A DNA stretch of 64,000 nucleotides from the NCBI GenBank assembly GCA_017938405.1, contig JAGBBP010000014.1:329034-393033 (forward strand). Direction: 5' to 3'. This stretch comes from Lachnospiraceae bacterium (GTDB lineage Bacteria; Bacillota; Clostridia; Lachnospirales; Lachnospiraceae). Made by a program: the position numbers and the translations under genes. Position 1 is the first letter of the stretch, and each line of letters opens with the position of its first letter. Shown here one piece after another: positions 44,661 to 53,328 of this stretch. The notes under the pieces are model-generated. The model did no database searches, had not been told where the DNA came from, and saw only the letters and a program-made list of their open reading frames with translations.

Positions 44661-46328
44661 TTATTCTACCGAAAGTACGTAATAGTAAATCGGCTGTCCG
44701 CCCGGATGTACTTCAACATCCACATCCGGATACGCTTCCATGAGCTTATCCGCCAACACATTGGCATCCTCTTCGGAAACCTCCTCGCCATAGTAAAGGC
44801 TCACAAGCTCGGAATCCTCATCCATCAAGGCTTCCATCAGTCCGAAGGTTACCTCGGAAATATCGATACCTACAGAAAGAATGGTCTTATCGCCGATACC
44901 CATAATATCACCGGCTTTAATCTCCTTGCCGTCCATGGAAGTATCGCGAACCGCATACGTTACCTGACCGGTCTTTACATTCTGCATTTCCTCGGTCATG
45001 CGCTTGGTATTGTCTTCCACCGACTTATCCGGCATATAGTTAATCAACGCCGTAATACCCTGCGGAACCGATTTGGACGGAATTACCACAATCTGCTTAT
45101 CCTTGGTCAAATTCATTGCCTGCTCCGCTGCAAGAATGATATTGGAGTTATTCGGCAGAATGAAAATCGTATCCGCATTCACATTTGCAATAGCCGTTAA
45201 CATATCCTCGGTAGACGGGTTCATGGTCTGTCCGCCTTCGATGATATAATCCGCACCGATTCCATTAAAAATCTCATTTAAGCCCGCACCGATGGATACC
45301 GTTACAAAGCCCACCGGCTTTCTCGGAGCTTCTTCTGCCGGCTTTGCTTCCGCTGCCTGGTTTGCACCCTGAATCACACGCTCATTGTGCTCTTCCCGCA
45401 TATTATCAATCTTCATCTTGGTAAGAGAACCGTAGGTAAGCGCCTTCTGAATCGCAAGTCCCGGATCATTGGTATGCACATGTACTTTTACAATATCTTC
45501 ATCGGAAACCACTACAATAGAGTCACCGATAGATTCCAAATACGCCTTGAACTTCAACTCTTCGTCCATATCATAGTGCTTCTCCACCATAATAATGAAC
45601 TCGGTACAATATCCGAACTTAATATCCGCCGTGGAAATGTTGTCGTTTGCGGCACCGGTAGCAGCCTTTGTGCTCGGTGCAGACACAGTAAGGGTAAAGT
45701 CTGTTTCCTTGCCGTTTAATGCATCCAGAACACCCTTCATAATCGTCAGAAGACCTTCTCCGCCGGAGTCAACCACACCGGCTTCCTTTAACACCGGCAA
45801 AAGTTCCGGTGTAATATCCAGTACTTCCTTCATGTGAGCAACCACTTCTTCTGCGAATACAAGAACATCCTCTTCGCCCTCATCCGCAATCTGTCTTGCA
45901 CGTTCCGCACCACCGCGGGCAACCGTGAGAATCGTACCTTCCTTCGGCTTCATAACCGCCTTATACGCAGTTTCTACCGCACGTTCGAACGCAGAAGCAA
46001 GTACCGATACGGTAATCTCTGTCTGTTCACGTAATTCCTTTGTAAAGCCACGGAATAACTGAGATAAAATAACACCGGAATTACCTCTTGCACCACGCAA
46101 AGAACCTCCGGAAATCGCCTTACAAACCTGTTCCATGGACGGATTCTCTAATGCAGCAACATCCTTTGCCGCCGACATAATCGTCAGCGTCATATTCGTA
46201 CCCGTATCACCGTCCGGTACCGGAAAAACATTTAATTCATTGATATACTCTTTATTAGCCTCGATGCGCTTTGCTCCGGAAAGAAAACACTTTTGAACCA
46301 TACCCGCATCAATCGTTTTCATACTCAC
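44661..46328 (-). CDS. fakA: Fatty acid kinase FakA-like (DAK2/YloV)
   Basis: A 555-residue YloV/FakA protein: an N-terminal DhaL/DAK2 nucleotide-binding domain with NVFPVPDGDTGTNM (metal-binding aspartates) and SLRGARGNSGVILSQ, and a C-terminal domain with FVTVSIGAGLNEIF and LPNNSNIILAAEQA as in DegV-like FakA partners. FakA phosphorylates fatty acids bound to FakB (DegV) proteins for phospholipid synthesis. A GTG start at 46328 with AAGGAGG 7 nt upstream is better placed than the ATG two codons later. It is coupled with asp23. Confidence 0.95.
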   Translation of the reverse strand: MSMKTIDAGMVQKCFLSGAKRIEANKEYINELNVFPVPDGDTGTNMTLTIMSAAKDVAALENPSMEQVCKAISGGSLRGARGNSGVILSQLFRGFTKELREQTEITVSVLASAFERAVETAYKAVMKPKEGTILTVARGGAERARQIADEGEEDVLVFAEEVVAHMKEVLDITPELLPVLKEAGVVDSGGEGLLTIMKGVLDALNGKETDFTLTVSAPSTKAATGAANDNISTADIKFGYCTEFIIMVEKHYDMDEELKFKAYLESIGDSIVVVSDEDIVKVHVHTNDPGLAIQKALTYGSLTKMKIDNMREEHNERVIQGANQAAEAKPAEEAPRKPVGFVTVSIGAGLNEIFNGIGADYIIEGGQTMNPSTEDMLTAIANVNADTIFILPNNSNIILAAEQAMNLTKDKQIVVIPSKSVPQGITALINYMPDKSVEDNTKRMTEEMQNVKTGQVTYAVRDTSMDGKEIKAGDIMGIGDKTILSVGIDISEVTFGLMEALMDEDSELVSLYYGEEVSEEDANVLADKLMEAYPDVDVEVHPGGQPIYYYVLSVE

Positions 46329-46364
46329 CGTTTATCCTCCTTAATGCATTAGATGCACGTTTTT

Positions 46365-46721
46365 CTAATCAATGACTCTGACACCCTCTACATAAATATT
46401 GATTTTTTCTACCGGAAGACCGGAGAACTCCTCAATCTTATACCGAACATTACTTACCAGATTATCCGCCACCGCAGAAATGCTGACGCCGTAAGATACG
46501 ATGATATGAAAATCTACCGTAATCTTATTCTCTTCTACCGTAACAGTTACGCCGCGGTTTAAACTTTCCTTGCGCAATAACTTTGCAAGACCGTCTTTTA
46601 CATTCACCGCCGCCATACCGACAACACCGAAACACTCTACCGCAGCAGAGCCGGCATACTTCGCAATCACATCGTTCTCAATCACAACATTACCAAGATT
46701 CGTATTCATCGTTGCGTTCAT
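46365..46721 (-). CDS. Asp23/Gls24 family protein (YloU)
   Basis: A 118-residue Asp23/Gls24 protein: NVVIENDVIAKYAGSAAVECFGVVGMA at the start is given here in part as VIAKYAGSAAVECFGV, and VDFHIIVSYGVSI then VRYKIEEFSGLPVEKINIYVEGV complete the family pattern. It is a small envelope-stress protein that often sits next to fakA. A strong AGGAGGGG site precedes the ATG. Confidence 0.95.
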   Translation of the reverse strand: MNATMNTNLGNVVIENDVIAKYAGSAAVECFGVVGMAAVNVKDGLAKLLRKESLNRGVTVTVEENKITVDFHIIVSYGVSISAVADNLVSNVRYKIEEFSGLPVEKINIYVEGVRVID

Positions 46722-46850
46722 TATAACCCCTCCTTCTATCCGTTTCTAATTTTAAGGATTATGTATCTATTTTAGTATACCTCATTTTCACCAAAAAGTG
46801 AACCTATTTTTTAAAAAAAACAAGAACTCATACAAAAATCCCGCATATCC

Positions 46851-46856
46851 TATAAT
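46851..46856 (+). promoter_or_regulatory. -10 box for the 45-residue membrane protein gene
   Basis: A consensus TATAAT lies 27 nt before the ATG at 46883; the -35 is not convincing. Confidence 0.4.
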
Positions 46857-46882
46857 AATTCAGGTGTCTTTGAGGGATTTCC

Positions 46883-47020
46883 ATGAGAAAAGTGCTGGGT
46901 TTTATTCTGTTTTGGATTGCCGTGGGCATGTTACTGACTTTCTTTATTCGCAGCACTCTTTTTACTGTCCTGCTCATCATCCTTTTTCTTGTCATCGGAT
47001 ATCACCTGTTTTGCAGATAA
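46883..47020 (+). CDS. 45-residue double-helix membrane mini-protein
   Basis: A short plus-strand frame, ATG at 46883 to TAA at 47018-47020, starts with MRKVLGFILFWIAVGMLL and consists of two membrane helices (about 4-20 and 25-41) joined by a FIRST-like turn (Arg24) and ending in HLFCR. GAGGG lies 6 nt upstream and a TATAAT box stands at a proper distance. Similar small proteins are, as I recall, common in Lachnospiraceae. It interrupts the minus-strand rpmB-asp23 neighbourhood. Confidence 0.7.
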   Translation: MRKVLGFILFWIAVGMLLTFFIRSTLFTVLLIILFLVIGYHLFCR

Positions 47021-47035
47021 CTTCCTACATACGCG

Positions 47036-47075
47036 AAAAGGGATTTTGCAAAACACTTCGCCCTGCAAAACCCCC
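47036..47075 (-). terminator. Terminator of rpmB, possibly bidirectional
   Basis: On the minus strand GGGTTTTGCA pairs with TGCAAAATCCC (one bulge), followed by TTTTCG. On the plus strand it follows the mini-protein gene. Confidence 0.7.
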
Positions 47076-47103
47076 GATATTCATCCCGCTATGTGAGCAT
47101 CAA

Positions 47104-47301
47104 TTAAGCGCGCTCAACCTTGCCGGCTCTTAAGCAAGCTGCACATACGTACATCTTCTTTGCGCCGCCGTTAACCTTAACCTTAACGGACTTAATGTTA
47201 GACTTCCACATTTTATGAGCTCTTCCGGAAACCTGGCTTCTGGAATGACTAATCTGCATACCAAATAAAGCTCCCTTGTCGCAAACCGCACATCTAGCCA
47301 T
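47104..47301 (-). CDS. rpmB: 50S ribosomal protein L28
   Basis: A 65-residue L28 with CxxC pairs at CAVC (residues 4-7) and CAAC, which makes it the zinc-binding form, and the GNxVSH-like ISHSRSQVSGRA segment. AAGGAGG lies about 8 nt before the ATG. It is a single-gene unit with a good promoter and a terminator. Confidence 0.98.
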   Translation of the reverse strand: MARCAVCDKGALFGMQISHSRSQVSGRAHKMWKSNIKSVKVKVNGGAKKMYVCAACLRAGKVERA

Positions 47302-47354
47302 GTCAATTGCACCTCCTTAATAGAAATTTAAGGCTATGGCCTACAAACAAATCT

Positions 47355-47383
47355 ATTCTAGCAGAAGATACGTAAGAATGCAA
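47355..47383 (-). promoter_or_regulatory. Sigma-A promoter of rpmB
   Basis: TTGCAT (47378-47383) and TAGAAT (47355-47360) on the minus strand are 17 nt apart. Confidence 0.7.
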
Positions 47384-47431
47384 GAAAAATTTTTATTTTT
47401 TTATTTTTCTTCAAAAATCGCGATAAATCCG

Positions 47432-47824
47432 CTATTCCATACCCTCTACCACTTCATTCACTTTCTCGTTCAAATCCTCTTTTTCCTTTTTACTCTTGGT
47501 AAAACGATCCAGCACATCCGGCACCATGTCAATGACCTTGGTTACCACATCCTGGTTCTTAACATTTACAAGCTTTGCGTGACCGTCCTTGATTACAAGC
47601 ACGCAACTCGGAGAAATCTTTCCTCCCATACCGCCGCCGGCGTTGTTCTTTGCACTTCCGGTAAATGCGCCGGCACCTACACCGAAGCTTACATCCACCA
47701 AAGGCAAAATAATCGTACCGTCATCAAATTTCACCGCATCTCCCACTACCGTCTTCGTAGTAAGAAACCCGTCCATTCCTTTAAATAACGCTTCTACCGT
47801 TGCATTAAAATTGTTCTCTGCCAT
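47432..47824 (-). CDS. gerW: Sporulation protein GerW (YtfJ)
   Basis: A 130-residue GerW/YtfJ protein: TVVGDAVKFDDGTIILPLVDVSFG split as TVVGDAV and TIILPLVDVSFGVGAG, the Gly-rich NNAGGGMGGKISP, and VLVIKDG. In B. subtilis it localises to the spore and is needed for germination with some nutrients. The neighbour upstream is DUF2953, as in ytfI-ytfJ. Confidence 0.95.
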   Translation of the reverse strand: MAENNFNATVEALFKGMDGFLTTKTVVGDAVKFDDGTIILPLVDVSFGVGAGAFTGSAKNNAGGGMGGKISPSCVLVIKDGHAKLVNVKNQDVVTKVIDMVPDVLDRFTKSKKEKEDLNEKVNEVVEGME

Positions 47825-47856
47825 CGTTTTGTCCTTTCCGCGTATTTACGCCATCC

Positions 47857-48786
47857 TTATTCTACCTTTTGTTTTAACACCTTAAAAAGCTTTTTCCAGT
47901 TCTTCCGGAACCGTTTCACCTGTTTGTCCCGCATCAGGGAAAGCAACATCCTAAGCAATGTCCCGAACCGGATTCTTCCCTTAAATGTCAAGTCCGCCAC
48001 CACGCGTTTCTCATAAAAATCCGGCACGACCGTAATTCCTTTTCCGTACCACGCATACATAATACCGAGTATCCCCAGTGCCTTTCCCGTGGATTCCGGA
48101 TCTCCGGTACCGAATTCCAAGTGTCCCTTCACCTTTCCCGGAAGAATATGGCGAAATGCTTTTTTTACCGTACTCCAGGCAGTTCCCAGCGCTTGTTTGT
48201 GGAACTCGTCCTGTAAAAACTGTATTACCTTTTCTTTTTTATGCCATAAAAGCTTTACATTCTTAACCAAACGGATTGCTTTCTCTTTTAGCTTTCCCGG
48301 GAATGCTTTTACTTTTTCAAAAAATTTCTTTATTTTTACAAAGAAGGATTCTTTTTGGGTGTCTTCTTTTTGAGAATTCCCGATTTCCTCCAGCGTTGTT
48401 TCCTCCGCAGAAACAATTTCTGACTCTTCCGGAAGGCTGCCTCCCATCTGCATTCCTTCCGTAAGTTCTTTTTCCGAACCCTTTTCCGGTGATTCCTTCT
48501 TCGGCTTCTCGCTGTTAAGCACGCTGATTCCAAGCAACCGGACCGCATAAGAAAGTTTTTTCTCTGTATACCGAATACGTACCCGCACAAGGGGATTCAA
48601 CCAGGAAACCAAACCATCGGCAAACAGTACCTCCTCCGGTGCTTCTCTTTTCCTAAGTTTTCCCCGGTAACGTACCGGCACCAGCAATCCCAGCAATGTT
48701 ACCAGTAAAATCAAACCAAGCAACCCCAGTAACAGAAAGCCGATGCATTTAAGCAGGACGACAATCACATTCAGTACCACCGTCAT
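47857..48786 (-). CDS. DUF2953 domain membrane protein (YtfI-like)
   Basis: A 309-residue protein: an N-terminal membrane segment (about 7-37), a beta-rich part with RYRGKL and GLVSWLNPLVRVRI, a long charged K/E-rich insert (about 90-175), and a C-terminal part with WYGKGITVVPDFYEKRVVAD. This is the DUF2953 layout. The pairing with gerW is conserved in spore formers, so a role in spore germination or coat is likely but unproved. It overlaps the previous gene by 4 nt. Confidence 0.85.
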   Translation of the reverse strand: MTVVLNVIVVLLKCIGFLLLGLLGLILLVTLLGLLVPVRYRGKLRKREAPEEVLFADGLVSWLNPLVRVRIRYTEKKLSYAVRLLGISVLNSEKPKKESPEKGSEKELTEGMQMGGSLPEESEIVSAEETTLEEIGNSQKEDTQKESFFVKIKKFFEKVKAFPGKLKEKAIRLVKNVKLLWHKKEKVIQFLQDEFHKQALGTAWSTVKKAFRHILPGKVKGHLEFGTGDPESTGKALGILGIMYAWYGKGITVVPDFYEKRVVADLTFKGRIRFGTLLRMLLSLMRDKQVKRFRKNWKKLFKVLKQKVE

Positions 48787-49124
48787 ACAACCTCACCTGC
48801 CTTACCGCGATTCCGCTTCTCCAGATACGGAATTACCCGGAAATCTCCGGTGGCGGCATAGGTGCCGCAAAGCATGGAAGCCACCAGTTCCTGTGCCGCT
48901 TCCTCACTTCCCGCCAGACCGTATACCACAATCTCCTTTTCCCGGAAATAGGGTTGCAAAATCTGATTGGCATTCACATATTCCAAACAATTTTCTTCAT
49001 TGGAAGGAGCGGTCACAAGATAAACACCCTTCACCGGATGTTTTTTCTCTATGGCCTTCATAATGCGTTTTTGCTTTTTTTGCGGGATTCCCGCCACATA
49101 TAATGCTTCCTTCCAGACTACCAT
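48783..49124 (-). CDS. Small conserved hypothetical protein
   Basis: A 113-residue soluble protein with alternating strands and helices and no recognised motif. KQKRIMKAIEKKHPVKGVYLVT and IVVYGLAGSEEAAQELV, in part KGVYLVT and VVYGLAGS, suggest a small alpha/beta fold. It is coupled to the DUF2953 gene by a 4-nt overlap and lies 3 nt after the 457-residue gene, so the four genes to gerW form one unit. Confidence 0.7.
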   Translation of the reverse strand: MVVWKEALYVAGIPQKKQKRIMKAIEKKHPVKGVYLVTAPSNEENCLEYVNANQILQPYFREKEIVVYGLAGSEEAAQELVASMLCGTYAATGDFRVIPYLEKRNRGKAGEVV

Positions 49125-49127
49125 CCG

Positions 49128-50501
49128 TTACATCCCTTCCGCCAACTCACGAATCGCTCTCATTGCTGCTGTTTTCTCCGACATGTCATGACAATTTTCA
49201 AACGATGCCAGAATATATTTTTGAATATCGGACTTTTTCGTAAACGGAAGCGGCAGGTTCTGTATTACCCGTGCCATCCTTCCGCGATTCAGCGCTCTCT
49301 GACCGGACTCCAGAGCCTCCGTTATCGCCACGCAAAAGGCGTCCAGCGCCGCCTCAAAAGACTCCGACTGTACCTCTTTCTGTTCCAATTCCACAAAAAT
49401 ACTGGTGGTATGTAACCTTCTGGCAAGCTGCACCCGGTGATACAACACCTTCTGCATCATCGCATCCAGTAACTTCTCATCCACAGGAAGCTCGTCAAAA
49501 TAGCCTTCTTCCTTAAACAGAAACTCTTCGATTTCCTCCGGAAGTCCCTCGAAGGTCCCAAAGGCCTCCACCAATGCCGCATCGTTAAAATCCACTGCAT
49601 CCCGCAGGATACGGTAAATCTCCCGACAACCTTTCGTTGCCGCCAAATCCTCCGGCATCACATAATTTCCGGTTAACAATACCGTCATCAGACTGTTGGC
49701 AATCTCGGTCAGACTAAAGTATGCTTCGCTGACGGAACCGATAAACTCCGTCACCTGATCCAATACTTCTTTTGCCTTCCGATAACCGTCTTCTGTCATA
49801 TTACGATAATCCACGGCATTTAACGCAGACAAAGCTTCTTTGCACTCTGGGAACAATTCCATACCCTCCGGCTCATACAAACCGGAAGCGGAATATAACA
49901 TATAAAATACGCGGTCCAAAGTTTCTCCGTCCGCATCCGCATATACCGAAGCCGTACTTCTCACCCACTCCATGAACTTTGCTTTCGTCATACGCACCGG
50001 AAGCTCCGAAACCACCGCAGAAACCCGGGCCAAAAGCCCTTCCTGCTCCTCATCAAAAAACAGAAACGAACTGATTTCTTCCAATGCGGCATTACCGTCA
50101 ATCTCCTCTACCGTGCCTTCCATCTCCGGTGTCAGACGCGCCAACACATATTCATGTAAATACAACCGGTCGGTATAGGCCGTTAACGCCTGCATCGCCG
50201 TCGTAAGCTCCTTCCGCAGGGAAATCACCGTCTGCAGTCCGTCTTCTGCATCTGCAAAACCATCTGTTGCCAAGCAGTCGATTTGTTCCTTTAAGGTATC
50301 CGCATAAGCCTTTGCCTGCGGGGAAAGAACCAAATCGCCCTCCGCAACCGCTTCCGCAAAGGAGGTATACTGCATGGCAAGATTATAATTCGCCATACGA
50401 TAATAAACACCTGCAAGTCCGCTTAAATAGCACGGTAAATTGCGTTCCGTTTCTCTTTTGGCATATAATTCCTTCCGTGCTTTTACTACTTCCTGATTCA
50501 T
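49128..50501 (-). CDS. Helical conserved protein of unknown function
   Basis: A 457-residue, mostly helical acidic protein without membrane segments. The start ATG at 50501 has GGAAGG 8 nt upstream; a longer frame reaches into the rhomboid-like gene and lacks a ribosome site. TPR-like periodicity may be present near residues 20-60 (YLSGLAGVYYRMANYNLAMQ). I do not recognise a family. The gene lies 11 nt after the rhomboid-like gene and 3 nt before the next one. Confidence 0.75.
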   Translation of the reverse strand: MNQEVVKARKELYAKRETERNLPCYLSGLAGVYYRMANYNLAMQYTSFAEAVAEGDLVLSPQAKAYADTLKEQIDCLATDGFADAEDGLQTVISLRKELTTAMQALTAYTDRLYLHEYVLARLTPEMEGTVEEIDGNAALEEISSFLFFDEEQEGLLARVSAVVSELPVRMTKAKFMEWVRSTASVYADADGETLDRVFYMLYSASGLYEPEGMELFPECKEALSALNAVDYRNMTEDGYRKAKEVLDQVTEFIGSVSEAYFSLTEIANSLMTVLLTGNYVMPEDLAATKGCREIYRILRDAVDFNDAALVEAFGTFEGLPEEIEEFLFKEEGYFDELPVDEKLLDAMMQKVLYHRVQLARRLHTTSIFVELEQKEVQSESFEAALDAFCVAITEALESGQRALNRGRMARVIQNLPLPFTKKSDIQKYILASFENCHDMSEKTAAMRAIRELAEGM

Positions 50502-50512
50502 ACAAAACCTTC

Positions 50513-51442
50513 CTATTCTTCCGTATTTGGCGTTACCCGTTTCACATGAGTATGGGTATATAAATGTTCCGAGCAATACTCGTAATTTCCTTCACATTTG
50601 GAGCAAAAACGAAACTCCAACGAATCGTCATCCAACTCCGTCCGTCCGCAAATCGCGCACTTATGCCGCGTAATCACATTACGCCCGCGAAATTCCACCA
50701 CATTTCCCGACTCCCACTTTGCGTCACTCATTTTTCTCCGAAACTCCGCTTTTCTCTTAAACTCTGACGGCGAGATTCGTTGATAATTTCTCGTCATCAG
50801 GAAGAAAATAAGGAAGTTCAACACCGAAACCACAATAGCAAGGGCATACGGTCCGCCCACACGAAGTCCGTAATGGGCCACATAGGAAACCGCCTCGTAT
50901 GCCATCAATACTCCGTATATAATCCCCAGCCACTTTGCCTTCACCGGGAACAAGAAGCTTACATAGAAGGTGGCATTCGGCACCATAACGATATAGGCCA
51001 AAAACATGGAACGATTTACATAATACATGCTGCCGATGCCCACGGTATTGATATACACCATTCCTTCTCCCACCAGCAAACAACCGATTCCGTAAAACAA
51101 AAAGGCCGCAATAATCTGGAATAACAATCCGGAAAAATAATACACGTTAAACCGGAACGGTCCCCACATCGCTTCCAGGGAACGCCCGATGGCATAATAC
51201 ATATAAAGTTCAATTAATACAAAAAGAATGCTGCTGCTTGGGGGCTGTAACACAAAAGTAAACAAACGCCACACTTCCCCATGCAATATCCGGTACACAT
51301 CCAAAGACAACCAACGGACATAAAACGTCGGTGCAAACATATTCAGTAAAAAACCCGCCGCATACAACACAACCATGTAAGTCATTAAATTCGGGATGGC
51401 ATAACGCCCTACTTTTCGTTCCAACCGATTCAAAAACTTCAT
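50513..51442 (-). CDS. Rhomboid-fold membrane protein with zinc ribbon
   Basis: A 309-residue protein with six membrane helices (about 15-215) and a soluble tail. HGEVWRLFTFVLQPP is the rhomboid loop signature (GExWRLxT), but the catalytic GxSG/His pair is not evident: the expected site reads TVGIGSMYY. It is therefore probably a pseudo-rhomboid or derlin-like protein. The tail (about 255-300) has HKCAIC, FCSKC and YCSEH, a zinc-binding set. Its ATG meets the CorA stop with 1 nt overlap. Confidence 0.78.
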   Translation of the reverse strand: MKFLNRLERKVGRYAIPNLMTYMVVLYAAGFLLNMFAPTFYVRWLSLDVYRILHGEVWRLFTFVLQPPSSSILFVLIELYMYYAIGRSLEAMWGPFRFNVYYFSGLLFQIIAAFLFYGIGCLLVGEGMVYINTVGIGSMYYVNRSMFLAYIVMVPNATFYVSFLFPVKAKWLGIIYGVLMAYEAVSYVAHYGLRVGGPYALAIVVSVLNFLIFFLMTRNYQRISPSEFKRKAEFRRKMSDAKWESGNVVEFRGRNVITRHKCAICGRTELDDDSLEFRFCSKCEGNYEYCSEHLYTHTHVKRVTPNTEE

Positions 51443-52389
51443 TAAAACAAATCCTTCTTTCTAAAAATAATCGCTACAATAGAGGCAATCAGTAATGCTC
51501 CGCCTAATACAAACAAGAATCCATATGGTTGATTCTGCCCCGGAAGCGGCACATTCATACCGTAAAAGCTGGCAATCATGGTAGGAATCGACATAACAAT
51601 CGTCACCGTGGCAAGTGCCTTCATCACTCCGTTTAAGTTATTGGAAATGATGGAAGAAAACGTATCCATGGTACTGTTTAAAATACCGCTGTAAATATTG
51701 GCCATCTCAAGTGCCTGACGGTTCTCGATAATAACATCCTCAAGTAAATCCTCATCTTCCGGATACCGCTTTACTTTCTCCGTGCGAAGCAATTTCTCAA
51801 ACACCGTCTCATTGGAGCGGATTGCGGTGGTAAAATACACAAGCGCCTTTTCAAGCTCATGCATTTCCATGATTTCCAGATTACGCTGGGACTCCTTTAA
51901 CTTATCTTCCAAGCGGTCGCTTTCCCTGTTAATCACACGAAGATACTGCAGGAACACCGTTGCCACCTTATAAAATACCTGCATGATAAATCGCGTCTTT
52001 TTGTAAGTAAAAAAGTCCTTAATCTTACCGGTCTTAAAATACTGCAAAATCGGTGTTTCCCGTAACGTTACCGTAATCACGATATCCTTTGCCGTAATAA
52101 TCGCAAGCGGCATGGTGGTATAACGTTTCCGTTCCACCTCATCCACCAGCTCCGTCTCAATTTCCGGAGAGTCAACCAAAATCAAATGGTAAGTATCCTC
52201 CAACTCGATACGTGCCTTCTCTTCTTCATCGAGAGCGGCCCGCAAAGCATCCAACTCCACTCCGGTCATCCCCGCCACTTCTTCCAATTCCTTGGGACTG
52301 GGTGCGGTCAAAGATACCCAACAGTCTTTTTCAATATTCTCCAGACGAGTGAAATCGCCGTTCTCTGCTGTCTTAAAAATCTCCAACAT
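51442..52389 (-). CDS. CorA-family divalent cation transporter
   Basis: A 315-residue CorA-type channel: a cytoplasmic funnel domain, a long stalk helix and two C-terminal membrane helices, with the YGMNVP selectivity motif at the end of helix one. The final basic residues (FRKKDLF) follow helix two. It moves Mg2+ or related metals down the gradient as a pentamer. The leader has a perfect hairpin at the transcript start. Confidence 0.93.
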   Translation of the reverse strand: MLEIFKTAENGDFTRLENIEKDCWVSLTAPSPKELEEVAGMTGVELDALRAALDEEEKARIELEDTYHLILVDSPEIETELVDEVERKRYTTMPLAIITAKDIVITVTLRETPILQYFKTGKIKDFFTYKKTRFIMQVFYKVATVFLQYLRVINRESDRLEDKLKESQRNLEIMEMHELEKALVYFTTAIRSNETVFEKLLRTEKVKRYPEDEDLLEDVIIENRQALEMANIYSGILNSTMDTFSSIISNNLNGVMKALATVTIVMSIPTMIASFYGMNVPLPGQNQPYGFLFVLGGALLIASIVAIIFRKKDLF

Positions 52390-52412
52390 CGCACATTCCC
52401 CCTAAACCGAAA

Positions 52413-52435
52413 AGTGTGGGGCAAACTGCCCCACA
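52413..52435 (-). promoter_or_regulatory. 5'-terminal hairpin in the corA leader
   Basis: On the minus strand GTGTGGGGCA-GTT-TGCCCCACAC forms a perfect 10-bp stem that begins at about +1 of the transcript and is followed by TTTTCGG, 23 nt before the ATG. Confidence 0.65.
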
Positions 52436-52438
52436 CTC

Positions 52439-52467
52439 ATTATACTTTTCCTACTCCCTTTCGTCAA
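52439..52467 (-). promoter_or_regulatory. Sigma-A promoter of corA unit
   Basis: TTGACG (52462-52467) and TATAAT (52439-52444) on the minus strand are 17 nt apart. Confidence 0.75.
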
Positions 52468-52544
52468 GTCAAGCCTTATGAAAAAAACACTTCGATTTCT
52501 AAAATTTCCCACCGGATTCTAAAAATCCTCTAAATTTCGATTCC

Positions 52545-53306
52545 TTATACACTGACCTTCTTCTCCAGCAACAACGCCGTACCCACATAACTCAGTACCA
52601 ATGCTGCCGCATATACGCCGATAAACGCCCACGCTTCCGTATTCACCACCAAATACTCACCTTCCAGGAAACCGGTCGGGGTCACCAGGGTTGCCACCTT
52701 TGATACACACCAATCCAGTGCGAAATAAATACCGACACTCAGCACGCCCTTAAATTTCCAGGTAGAAAGCAACGTGGTGGAAAGGGTAATGGCAAACATT
52801 GCCAGAGCAATAAATACCAGCCATGCTACCAACAGCATTATAACCACATAAATCACTTCAATTAAACGAATCTCTACACCGGTAAGCATTTTGAAAAATT
52901 CTTTTGCAACTTCTATAAGATCCTTTATATCTCCCTTTATTACACAAAGAAGGAACACATCTCCGATAATAATCGCCACAAATGCACATCCGCATACGAA
53001 AATCTGAAGAATTGTAGTAATCAGCTTTGCTCCCACAACCTGAAACATGTTGCGCGGTGTCAGAAACAGCATATAGCTTTGCTTCGTCCGCAAGTCATTG
53101 GAATACGTCACGATGCTTTCAAAGCTGAAATAAAGTAACGAAATCATGGCTACAATCATGGTAATTGCCAAGCCCATACCGGCCCAGTTTTCTTTATCAA
53201 AAATCACTCCGGCAAAATACAAAATCTGCAACGCTATCACTACAAATCCCACCACCAGCTTTGACAACAACTGCTTTCTGAACTCATACTTAATTAACTT
53301 ACCCAT
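52545..53306 (-). CDS. ABC-2 type permease of the YtrA-type locus
   Basis: A 253-residue permease with six membrane helices, opening with KLIKYEFRKQLLSK, the typical start of this class. It is the last gene after a GntR regulator and an ATPase, the same order as in ytrA-type operons, which respond to cell-wall-active antibiotics in Bacillus. It follows the ATPase by 22 nt. Confidence 0.88.
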   Translation of the reverse strand: MGKLIKYEFRKQLLSKLVVGFVVIALQILYFAGVIFDKENWAGMGLAITMIVAMISLLYFSFESIVTYSNDLRTKQSYMLFLTPRNMFQVVGAKLITTILQIFVCGCAFVAIIIGDVFLLCVIKGDIKDLIEVAKEFFKMLTGVEIRLIEVIYVVIMLLVAWLVFIALAMFAITLSTTLLSTWKFKGVLSVGIYFALDWCVSKVATLVTPTGFLEGEYLVVNTEAWAFIGVYAAALVLSYVGTALLLEKKVSV

Positions 53307-53328
53307 ATTACTTTATCTCCTCTCCTGA

